A stretch of 19,746 bases of DNA from positions 1 to 19,746 of the forward strand of contig CALEXY010000009.1 of the NCBI GenBank assembly GCA_937924995.1, read 5' to 3'. A program made the translations under genes and the position numbers. Below, piece after piece: positions 12,168-18,706 of this stretch (positions are counted from its first letter, which is position 1; every line of letters begins with the position of its first letter). This stretch comes from an uncultured Candidatus Saccharibacteria bacterium. Lineage in GTDB: Bacteria > Patescibacteriota > Saccharimonadia > Saccharimonadales > Saccharimonadaceae. The notes under the pieces were generated by a model. It worked only from the letters and a program-made list of their open reading frames with translations, was not told the DNA's origin and ran no database searches.

Positions 12168-12902
12168 ATGTTCAGAGTTTCAGATTTGATGGTGGCAATT
12201 AGAAAAAATCAGCAAGTAGTGCTTCGGGGGGTGAATTTTGAGATTTTGCCTGGGGAAACTTTGGTACTAAAGGGGAAGAATGGTTCTGGAAAATCGACGC
12301 TTTTAGGAGCGATTATGGGGGATCCGAGATATGAAATTTTGAAGGGGGAAATTGAATTTTGTGGAGAGAAAATTCAGAGTTTAAGTACTGAGAAACGAAG
12401 TCTTCTCGAGATGTTTTTGAGTTTTCAGACACCGCCAGAAGTAAATGGCGTTTCTACGACAGAAATTGTGCGAACTGGATTAATGGAACGTGGTGAAAAA
12501 ATGCGGCTCGATGAGGTGCGTAATGGCTTGATGGCAAATCAAAAGCTTTTGGGGCTTCCGATGTTTTTTATGGAGCGTGAATGTGGGGTAGGAATGTCTG
12601 GAGGAGAAAAGAAAAAGAACGAGATTTTACAGATGTTGGCTTTGAAGCCAAAATTTTGTATGTTGGATGAACTGGATTCGGGATTAGATATGGAGTCGGC
12701 GGGAAAAATCTCGCAAATTTTGGCGGATTATCAGCAAGAAACTGGGGCGAGTTTTTTAATCACTTCACATAATCTGAGAATTTTGGAAAAATTGAAGGTA
12801 GATAAGGTGGTCGAGCTGGTGGATGGGAAGCTAGTAGTGGCGGATGGTGAGTGCGGCGATGAGAGTTTGGTGCGAGTATTGGATGAGGGGGGCGCGAAAT
12901 GA
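12168..12902 (+). CDS. sufC: SufC, ATPase of the SUF Fe-S assembly scaffold
   Basis: SufC is the ABC-type ATPase that drives the SufB(D) scaffold in Fe-S cluster assembly in the cytoplasm. At 244 aa it has the normal length. It shows Walker A GKNGSGKST (36-44), a Q-loop Gln87, the signature SGGEKKK (144-150), Walker B FCMLDE (163-168), the D-loop SGLD (171-174) and His201 in ITSHN. The LDELDSGLD stretch is characteristic of SufC as against transport ATPases, and no permease gene is adjacent. It is the first gene of the operon and overlaps sufB by 4 bp (ATGA), which points to coupled translation and an about 1:1 product ratio. Confidence 0.97.
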   Translation: MFRVSDLMVAIRKNQQVVLRGVNFEILPGETLVLKGKNGSGKSTLLGAIMGDPRYEILKGEIEFCGEKIQSLSTEKRSLLEMFLSFQTPPEVNGVSTTEIVRTGLMERGEKMRLDEVRNGLMANQKLLGLPMFFMERECGVGMSGGEKKKNEILQMLALKPKFCMLDELDSGLDMESAGKISQILADYQQETGASFLITSHNLRILEKLKVDKVVELVDGKLVVADGECGDESLVRVLDEGGAK

Positions 12903-14278
12903 AAAAAGAGGTAGTGCGTCGAGCGGCGGAGGCGATTCATCGACAAAAAAGAGAGCCGGAATGGGTGCTAGAAAAAAGACTTCTGGGAGTGCAGGCTTGG
13001 CAAAAACAGAATCTTGGAAAGATGTTGCCAGGGGTAGAGGAATTAATTTCGCAGATTGACGCAGGGGGGATCCGATTTTATAAGGAAGTGGATGATGTTG
13101 AGGTAAAAACTTCTTGGGATGAGGTACCGGCGGAAATTCGAGAAACTTTCGAAGCTTTAGGAATTCCAGAGGCGGAAAAAGAGGGCTTGGCTGGCGTGGG
13201 GGCGCAATTTGATTCGGAGGTGGTTTATCACCGAATGCGCGAAAAATTAGCGCAATCTGGCGTGGTGTTTTTGCCACTAGAGGAAGCAATTCTTGCAACA
13301 GAGAAGAGCTCAGAGGAAGATTTGGCAAAATATGGGGCGCCAGTGGGTGAAATCTTTTTAGAGCATTTTATGAAGTTGATACCAGAAAATGATCATAAAT
13401 TTGCGGGGTTACACGCGGCAATGTTTAGTGGCGGGTCATTTATTTATGTACCTAAGGGGGTGGCGGCGGAGCTACCAATTCAGAGTTATTATCGAATGAA
13501 TGAACCGGGGATTGGGCAATTCGAACATACCTTAATCGTGGTAGATGAGGGAAGCGAACTGCATTTTATTGAGGGATGTTCAGCGCCAAAGTATGAAAAA
13601 AATAATCTACACGTGGGATCGGTAGAGATTTTTGTAAAAAAGGGGGCAAAAATGCGTTTTTCGACGGTAGAAAGTTGGTCAAAAAATGTGTTCAACTTGA
13701 ATACTAAGCGAGCGCTTGTGGAAACGGGCGGGGAAATGGAGTGGGTCTCAGGGACTTTTGGCTCGAAGGTGACAATGTTGTATCCGACGACGATCTTAAA
13801 GGGAGAGGGGGCGAAAATGGAATATTTAGGGATGAGTTTGGCTTCAGGTGAACAAATTTTGGATTCCGGAGCAAAAGCAATTTGCTTAGCAGACAATACC
13901 TCGGCAATTATCCGGAGTAAGTCGGTGTCGAAAAATGGGGGTGTGAGTATGACGAAAACTCTGGCGAAAGTAGGGAAGGGGATAAAAGGAGTGAAGGCTT
14001 ACATTGACTGTAAATCGTTAATTTTAGATAGTGAGTCGCGATCTTATGCGGAGCCGATGGTGGATGTGAATTCTGGGGAGGCAGAAGTAACGCATGAGGC
14101 TTCGGTGGGGAAATTATCAGAAGAGATTTTATATTATCTTGCGACACGCGGAATTGGCGAGGAAAAAGCGAAGGAGATTTTAATTCGAGGATTTTCGGAA
14201 GAAATTACGAAAGCTTTGCCACTAGAATATGCGATGGAAATGAATAACTTAATTAAGTTAGAAATGCAGAATATGTAG
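12899..14278 (+). CDS. sufB: SufB, Fe-S cluster scaffold
   Basis: SufB is the scaffold on which nascent Fe-S clusters form. The 459-aa protein has the family landmarks: GAQFDSEVVYH (101-111), FIYVPKGV (181-188), GQFEHTLIVVDEG (206-218), EGCSAPKY (225-232) and the C-terminal RGIGEEKAKEILIRGF (417-432). Cys371 and His399-Glu400 lie 28-29 residues apart, the same spacing as Cys405 and His433-Glu434 of E. coli SufB, the residues implicated in sulfur transfer and cluster building. The start overlaps sufC and has GAGGGGGG ahead. No SufD is encoded nearby, so the scaffold may be a SufB-SufB dimer with SufC. Confidence 0.97.
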   Translation: MKKEVVRRAAEAIHRQKREPEWVLEKRLLGVQAWQKQNLGKMLPGVEELISQIDAGGIRFYKEVDDVEVKTSWDEVPAEIRETFEALGIPEAEKEGLAGVGAQFDSEVVYHRMREKLAQSGVVFLPLEEAILATEKSSEEDLAKYGAPVGEIFLEHFMKLIPENDHKFAGLHAAMFSGGSFIYVPKGVAAELPIQSYYRMNEPGIGQFEHTLIVVDEGSELHFIEGCSAPKYEKNNLHVGSVEIFVKKGAKMRFSTVESWSKNVFNLNTKRALVETGGEMEWVSGTFGSKVTMLYPTTILKGEGAKMEYLGMSLASGEQILDSGAKAICLADNTSAIIRSKSVSKNGGVSMTKTLAKVGKGIKGVKAYIDCKSLILDSESRSYAEPMVDVNSGEAEVTHEASVGKLSEEILYYLATRGIGEEKAKEILIRGFSEEITKALPLEYAMEMNNLIKLEMQNM

Positions 14279-14382
14279 CATGAATACAAGATTTAAGCAT
14301 AAGTAAATTAAACTGTGAGTGGCGTACTAAATTGAATAGAAGATGTGCCAAAAATTGAATAAAAAAGTTAAGGATAAACGAA

Positions 14383-15597
14383 ATGTACAGAGAAGAATTT
14401 GAGATATTTGAGAAAAATGAGTTGGATGAAACCCTGCCTTTTGTTTACCTAGATAACGCGGCTACCATGCAGAGATTATCGGTTGGGCTTTTGGCTGAAC
14501 AAGATTTTTATACAAAGAAAAATGCGAATCCTTTGCGCGGAGTTTACGAGTTGTCGGAACTTGCGACGGCGGAACTTTGGCAGGCACGTGAGATGACTGC
14601 TAAGTTTTTAGGTTGTGAACCACTAGAAGTGATTTTTGTGAAAAATGCGACGGAGGGATTAAATTTGCTAGCTAATGGAATTGAGGGGTGGCTTGGCGAG
14701 AACGGGGGGCATGGGTGGGAGATTTTGGTAGATTTGGTGTCTCATCATAGTAATCTTTTGGCTTTTTCTGAGCGTTACGGGGAGAAAGTGCGAATTACGG
14801 AAGATCTTGTGAGTGAGGTGAAGCTAGATCTTGAACGTGCAGATACTTCGGGGGTGGAGCCAAAAATTAAGATTGTGGCGATAACGGGAATGAGCAATGT
14901 GACGGGGATGGGTTGTAGTGATATCGCGAAAGAATTGAGGAGCTTAGGCTTTCAGGGGCTAATTTTGATGGATGCGGCGCAATTAGTGGCGCATAAAAAG
15001 ATTGACGTGAAGGAATTAGAGGTGGATGGCTTAGTATTCTCGGGACATAAGATTGGAGCGCCGATGGGGGTGGGGGTAGTATATTTGAGATACGATTTGA
15101 TGAAAAAGTTTAAGCCTCTAAATTATGGTGGAGAAATGGTGGAATCGGTGAAGTTGGTGGATGGAAAAGTGAAGATGAGTTTTGCGCCGGGGCCGAGTAA
15201 ATTTGAAGGTGGGACGCTAAATATGGGAGCGATTGCTGGACTTTCTGCGACGGAAGAATTTTGGCTGGAGCATTCGGAAATTTATGGTGTAGAAGAAAAA
15301 TTAACCGAAAAAATCCGGGAGGAGTTAGGGAAAGAAGAAAATATTGAACTATATTTTGCAGAAAATGGAATTATTAGTTTCAACGTAAGGGGAGTGCATG
15401 CACATGATACGGCGCAGGTTTTGGCGGATTTTGGTGTCATGGTGCGGGCGGGAATGATGTGTGCAGAGCCATTTTTGACAGAGAAAAAGATTGGGGCAGT
15501 GGTGCGAGCGAGTTTGGCTTTTTATAATACAAATATAGATGTTAAATATTTCTTAGCTTGTCTTAGGAGAGTTCGCGGGGTGATGGGGTTGGAGTAA
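14383..15597 (+). CDS. sufS: SufS, cysteine desulfurase
   Basis: This PLP enzyme removes sulfur from cysteine and passes it on for Fe-S assembly. The 404-aa protein is a class V aminotransferase fold. It has VYLDNAAT (21-28), His121-His122 in VSHHSN, Asp197 and Gln200 in MDAAQLVAH, PLP-binding Lys223 in FSGHK, Arg376 in VRASLAFYNT, and the catalytic Cys360 in VRAGMMCAEP. The short active-site loop and RAGxxCAxP context place it in the SufS (type II) group, not IscS/NifS. Type II enzymes need a partner sulfur acceptor, which fits sufU being next. The ATG has AAGGA 8 nt upstream. It follows sufB by 104 nt. Confidence 0.96.
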   Translation: MYREEFEIFEKNELDETLPFVYLDNAATMQRLSVGLLAEQDFYTKKNANPLRGVYELSELATAELWQAREMTAKFLGCEPLEVIFVKNATEGLNLLANGIEGWLGENGGHGWEILVDLVSHHSNLLAFSERYGEKVRITEDLVSEVKLDLERADTSGVEPKIKIVAITGMSNVTGMGCSDIAKELRSLGFQGLILMDAAQLVAHKKIDVKELEVDGLVFSGHKIGAPMGVGVVYLRYDLMKKFKPLNYGGEMVESVKLVDGKVKMSFAPGPSKFEGGTLNMGAIAGLSATEEFWLEHSEIYGVEEKLTEKIREELGKEENIELYFAENGIISFNVRGVHAHDTAQVLADFGVMVRAGMMCAEPFLTEKKIGAVVRASLAFYNTNIDVKYFLACLRRVRGVMGLE

Positions 15598-15657
15598 TGG
15601 TCGACGGGGGATGTTCACGGAAATGAATGAGATTTGGTGAAATTGGAGAAGAAATTA

Positions 15658-16083
15658 ATGCGAGAAATTCAGAGCAAGTACAGAGAAGAATTACTGGAGC
15701 GGAATTTAAATCCGTTGAATTTTGAGCGAAAAATCGAGGCGAATTTGACCAAAACTTTGGTGAATCACAGTTGTGGTGATGAACTTGTGATGAATTTGGA
15801 GATTAAGAATGGGATAATTTTGGAAGGCAGTTTTTCAGGGGTGGGTTGTGCAATTTCGAAGGTTTCGGCAGATATGATGATTGATGCGATTAGAGGGAAA
15901 ACTTTGGATGAAGCACGAGAGCTGATGCATGGATTCTTTGATTTAGTGATGGGTGTTTCAAGTGAAAAAGCGCAGAAAATTGGGGGTGAATTAGAAGTTT
16001 TTTCGATGATCCAAAATATGCCAGCGAGGGTGAAATGTGCGAAATTGGCTTGGCGGATTTTAGAAGAGGGGGAAGAAGGATGA
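15658..16083 (+). CDS. sufU: SufU, zinc-dependent sulfurtransferase
   Basis: SufU accepts persulfide sulfur from SufS and hands it to the scaffold. The 141-aa form has all four zinc-site residues known from Bacillus SufU: Cys39 and Asp41 in NHSCGDE, Cys64 in GVGCAIS and Cys127 in VKCAKLAW. Presence of the GxGCAIS insertion region and the zinc-site Asp agree with the SufU type over the IscU type. I prefer ATG 15658, which has GGAG 9 nt upstream, to TTG 15634 or GTG 15637; those would add eight or seven residues. It is the last suf gene. No clear terminator follows, so some read-through toward 16169 is possible. Confidence 0.93.
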   Translation: MREIQSKYREELLERNLNPLNFERKIEANLTKTLVNHSCGDELVMNLEIKNGIILEGSFSGVGCAISKVSADMMIDAIRGKTLDEARELMHGFFDLVMGVSSEKAQKIGGELEVFSMIQNMPARVKCAKLAWRILEEGEEG

Positions 16084-16112
16084 TTTTTTGATTAAAAATT
16101 GTCGCGACTGGA

Positions 16113-16148
16113 ATAACGCTTGTGGTTGATAGAAAAAAGCGTTATAAT
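16113..16148 (+). promoter_or_regulatory. Promoter enclosed by a 9-bp inverted repeat (possible operator)
   Basis: The core is TTGTGG (16120-16125), a 17-bp spacer, and TATAAT (16143-16148). A perfect inverted repeat, ATAACGCTT (16113-16121) and AAGCGTTAT (16137-16145), has half-sites 24 bp apart centre to centre and overlaps both core elements. A protein bound there would cover the promoter. Confidence 0.6.
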
Positions 16149-16168
16149 GGGGTAAATTAGGAGATAAT

Positions 16169-16594
16169 ATGATTCGGGTGGATGAAAATTTTTTGAGAGA
16201 AACGGGACTAGGTGATCTTGATGAGATGCAAAGAACCGCTTTCATCGAAGAAGCACAGAGACTGCTAGAAAACCGTATCGGCGAAAAGTTAAGTGAAGGC
16301 TTGAGCTTGGAACAACTCGAAGAGTTCGACGGTATCATGAAAAAAGATAAAAATGTGATGATTAAAGCCTTGGCGAAGCTAGGTGATTATCGTATAGATG
16401 AAGTTTATCAAAATCTTTTGAAGCGCTATGGCGTAACAGAGGGGACGGTAGATATTTTAAGTGAATATTTGAGTATAAAATGGATTCAAACGAATCGCCC
16501 AAATTATGCAGAGGTTTCTCGCCAAGTATTTGAAGAATTGAAACAAGAAGTACGTGCTTCAAGCGCTGAAATTCGTAGCTCGATGACTTTATAG
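16169..16594 (+). CDS. DUF5663-like protein, 141 aa
   Basis: The N-terminal half (about residues 5-60) contains FLRETGLGDL..., a hydrophobic helical stretch, then LLENRIGEKLSEGLSLEQLEEFD. This matches my memory of the DUF5663 pattern found mainly in CPR bacteria. The rest is helical and charged, without membrane spans. No function is known for the domain. The start has GGAG 7 nt upstream. The gene has its own promoter with a striking inverted repeat across it, so it may be regulated separately from the suf genes in front of it. Confidence 0.75.
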   Translation: MIRVDENFLRETGLGDLDEMQRTAFIEEAQRLLENRIGEKLSEGLSLEQLEEFDGIMKKDKNVMIKALAKLGDYRIDEVYQNLLKRYGVTEGTVDILSEYLSIKWIQTNRPNYAEVSRQVFEELKQEVRASSAEIRSSMTL

Positions 16595-16621
16595 ATTAAA
16601 AATACTTTGAACACAAAATTT

Positions 16622-16645
16622 AAATCCCTCGAAAGAGGGATTTTT
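16622..16645. terminator. Terminator between convergent genes
   Basis: AAATCCCTC / GAGGGATTT with a GAAA loop and T-tract on the plus strand. It may also serve the minus-strand fmt, for which no closer hairpin is seen. Confidence 0.9.
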
Positions 16646-16723
16646 GGTGGTAAAGTGGGGTAGAGTGGGGTGGATTGTTAGTTTTTTGAGTTCTGGATTT
16701 TGGAAGCTTAGGGAGATAATGGA

Positions 16724-17524
16724 CTATTTTAGGTAGCCGTTGATAAAAGATTTGGCATCCATAGGCTTCTTGCTAGCTGGTTGAAGCTGATCAATGACAA
16801 GAAAATTGCCGTCCTGACAAGGGAATGAAAGGGGGTTATTAGATTTTTCGGTTTCGACGTGGGCTTTTAAAATGATGCACTCATGGCTATGAATTTGAAG
16901 CTTACTTTTCGGAAAGCCTTGGAAGGCACGAATGCGATTGAGAGCTTCTGTGGCGCTCATTTCGGACAAGGATAGGTTCGAGTAGGTTTTATCAAACTTA
17001 GTGGTGAAGGTGGCCTTCTCATCGTCTTGTAGGGTAGGTTTTGGTAGGGAGTCTAGGTGTTCGATCAGCCAATTAGCGCTAATGATAGCGAGTTTTTGGT
17101 AGATTTCAGATTTTTCGGGTAGGTTGGATGAGAACTCAGAGGCCTTAAGAGTGGTTTGGTAGTAAATTGGTCCGGCGTCCATGGCTTTAACGAGCTTCAT
17201 GATAGAGACAGAAAAATCTTGATCGCCGTTTAAAATCGCAGATTCAATTGGTGAGGCACCACGGTAAAGAGGAAGGAGAGAGGGGTGGAGATTGAGAATA
17301 CCTTCGGGTTCAAACAGTTCAAGTAAATCGGACTTGATTAGGACACCGAAACTAGCGAGAATGCCCTTAATTTCAGGATTTTCCTGCATTAAACGGGCAA
17401 CCTCTACTAAATCTTCCTTAGTTTTAGCATGGAAAACTAATTCCAGATTTTTAGCGGTAAGAAGTTGATTTAATGTGGCTTCCGCCAGAGGTCCGTTACC
17501 AAAAAAGATAAATTTTGTGCTCAT
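16724..17524 (-). CDS. fmt: Methionyl-tRNA formyltransferase (short form)
   Basis: This enzyme formylates the initiator Met-tRNA using 10-formyl-tetrahydrofolate. The catalytic triad known for the family is present: Asn78 and His80 in ILNLHPSLLP, and Asp116 in MDAGPIYYQ. The following LYRGASPI matches the family WRGAAPI motif. At 266 aa it is about 50 residues shorter than E. coli Fmt. Most of the missing part lies between the N-terminal strand and the active site (the GRGKKL-type loop), with some in the C-terminal domain. The ATG has GAGG upstream and lies 39 nt after def, with which it forms an operon, the usual partner pairing. Confidence 0.92.
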   Translation of the reverse strand: MSTKFIFFGNGPLAEATLNQLLTAKNLELVFHAKTKEDLVEVARLMQENPEIKGILASFGVLIKSDLLELFEPEGILNLHPSLLPLYRGASPIESAILNGDQDFSVSIMKLVKAMDAGPIYYQTTLKASEFSSNLPEKSEIYQKLAIISANWLIEHLDSLPKPTLQDDEKATFTTKFDKTYSNLSLSEMSATEALNRIRAFQGFPKSKLQIHSHECIILKAHVETEKSNNPLSFPCQDGNFLVIDQLQPASKKPMDAKSFINGYLK

Positions 17525-17563
17525 TTTTTACCTCAAATAAAATATGTGTTCAATAGAAAAAGA

Positions 17564-18139
17564 CTAGTCTTCGTCAGGGAAGAGTTGTTTGTTATTTTTA
17601 ATACGAGTTTCGTAATCGACTGGCTGTAGGTCACCGTTTTTGTCGAGCTCGAAGAAGGCGTCAGTCTTATCTTTAATACGATCAATAAAGAGGATACCGT
17701 CAAGGTGATCAATTTCGTGAGCGAGGGTGCGGGCTAGCTCATCGGTAGCTTTAATGCGTACCTCAGTGCCATCTTCGAGTTTAGCTTTGACGCGAATTTT
17801 CGAGTAGCGTGGGACCTTACCATAAATAAATGGGACAGAGAGACAGCCTTCGAAATCTTCGACAATTTTACCTTCTTGTTTGATGATTTCTGGGTCGACA
17901 AGGGTAGTGAAGGAAGTATTTGCTTTGTCATCCATACTGTCGCGGATAATAATTAGACGCTTGTTAATGCCGAGCTGAGGGGCAGCCATAGCGGCAGAGA
18001 GCTCGTGGGGGTGAGATTTTTCCCATTCGAGGCTGGCATCGACCATTGCCTGGATCATATCTTTAATTTCATCAGTAACATAGTTGACCTTTTGAGACTT
18101 TTGACGAAGTCTTGGGTCAGGAGATTCAATAATTTTCAT
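17564..18139 (-). CDS. def: Peptide deformylase
   Basis: Peptide deformylase removes the formyl group from new proteins, the reverse step to Fmt. The 191-aa protein has the three defining motifs: AMAAPQLG (50-57; canonical GxGLAAPQ with changes at the first positions), EGCLSVP (97-103) with metal ligand Cys99, and HEIDH (141-145) with His141, Glu142 and His145. The C-terminus is an extra acidic tail ending in PDED. The ATG at 18139 lies 8 nt after a TATAAT, so the def-fmt mRNA should be nearly leaderless. The order priA-def-fmt is common in bacteria. Confidence 0.95.
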   Translation of the reverse strand: MKIIESPDPRLRQKSQKVNYVTDEIKDMIQAMVDASLEWEKSHPHELSAAMAAPQLGINKRLIIIRDSMDDKANTSFTTLVDPEIIKQEGKIVEDFEGCLSVPFIYGKVPRYSKIRVKAKLEDGTEVRIKATDELARTLAHEIDHLDGILFIDRIKDKTDAFFELDKNGDLQPVDYETRIKNNKQLFPDED

Positions 18140-18147
18140 ATCTTAAT

Positions 18148-18153
18148 ATTATA
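18148..18153 (-). promoter_or_regulatory. -10 box of the def-fmt operon
   Basis: Consensus TATAAT on the minus strand, 8 nt from the def ATG. Upstream is AT-rich with no clear -35. Confidence 0.6.
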
Positions 18154-18424
18154 ACCGATTTTGGGTTTTTATAAAGCTTAAGCAATATATGGTGAGGGGG
18201 CGAGGCATTTTCTGAAGCTGTTGGAATAATTTTAAGGTTAATTTGTCGGGATTTTGGGGCGTTTAAAGGGTGATTTATGGATATTTTAGAGTTAACTTTT
18301 TATCTTGTGCGGTAGAGATAGACTAGGGGTTTGGTAGGGAGAGAGGTTTTCTAAAAATTGGAAGTCTTATAATGAAGCTAAATAATCACAATTAATTAAA
18401 GGAAAGGACAAAAAACGAAATAGA
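18154..18424. other. Gene-free spacer, first part
   Basis: No convincing gene is seen here. A TATAAT at 18368-18373 (plus strand, poor -35) could start a transcript near 18380 that runs into the hairpin element at 18425-18588. A 12-codon ORF at 18277-18315 has GGGTG ahead of it but no other support. Confidence 0.4.
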
Positions 18425-18588
18425 CGCCAAAAGGCAAGGCTTGGATGGAGGAAGAAAGAATTATATTAAACTCCCATACTATAATTAGAACTATCTCTCA
18501 ACACATATGACCAAAAAAGTATCCTAGATTTTTATAATCATAATTTCAAATATACTATTCTTCCTCCATTTAAGTTTTGATAAGGGCG
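18425..18588 (+). ncRNA. Candidate structured RNA: long hairpin of about 165 nt
   Basis: Positions 18435-18456 pair continuously with 18558-18579 over 22 bp when four G-U pairs are allowed. TATATT (18462-18467) pairs with AATATA (18549-18554) after an internal loop, and CGCC (18425-18428) with GGCG (18585-18588) outside. An 80-nt AT-rich region forms the apical part. The G-U pairs would be A-C mismatches in the opposite strand, so plus-strand RNA is favoured. Long stem plus internal loops is reminiscent of 6S RNA but I cannot assign it. No T-tract terminator follows, so the 3' end is unclear; a DNA-level inverted repeat is the alternative. Confidence 0.45.
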
Positions 18589-18706
18589 CCGTGGTGGGCG
18601 CAGAAAATATCACCTAGAAATTAAAGGAATTAAATTTAGCTTAAAATGCTGAATCAGGCCTGGCGGGTCTGGTTAGACCTAAGTGGAACAGGTCAGGTTT
18701 GGCGAA
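18589..18706. other. Gene-free spacer after priA, with a hairpin
   Basis: GGCCTG (about 18657-18662) pairs with CAGGTC (18689-18694), and within it GGTCT-GGTT-AGACC forms a second stem. It lies 13 bp past the priA stop, so it may protect or end the priA mRNA, although there is no T-tract on either strand. Confidence 0.4.

Noticed and set aside
12902..12902. UGA recoding, as in Absconditabacteria and Gracilibacteria
   Set aside because: TGA works as a stop in sufC and in the metallopeptidase gene, and Gly codons are normal.
12899..14278. SufB considered as SufD
   Set aside because: The GAQFDSE, EGCSAPKY and Cys371-to-Glu400 features match SufB, and the length fits SufB.
18277..18315. 12-codon ORF (MDILELTFYLVR) with GGGTG upstream
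   Set aside because: Only weak start evidence, no clear promoter and no conservation information.
18688..18700. CAGGTCAGG, reminiscent of the SRP 4.5S RNA apical motif
   Set aside because: The conserved GGAAGGAAGCAG-type continuation and pairing partner are missing, and the site is at the end of priA.
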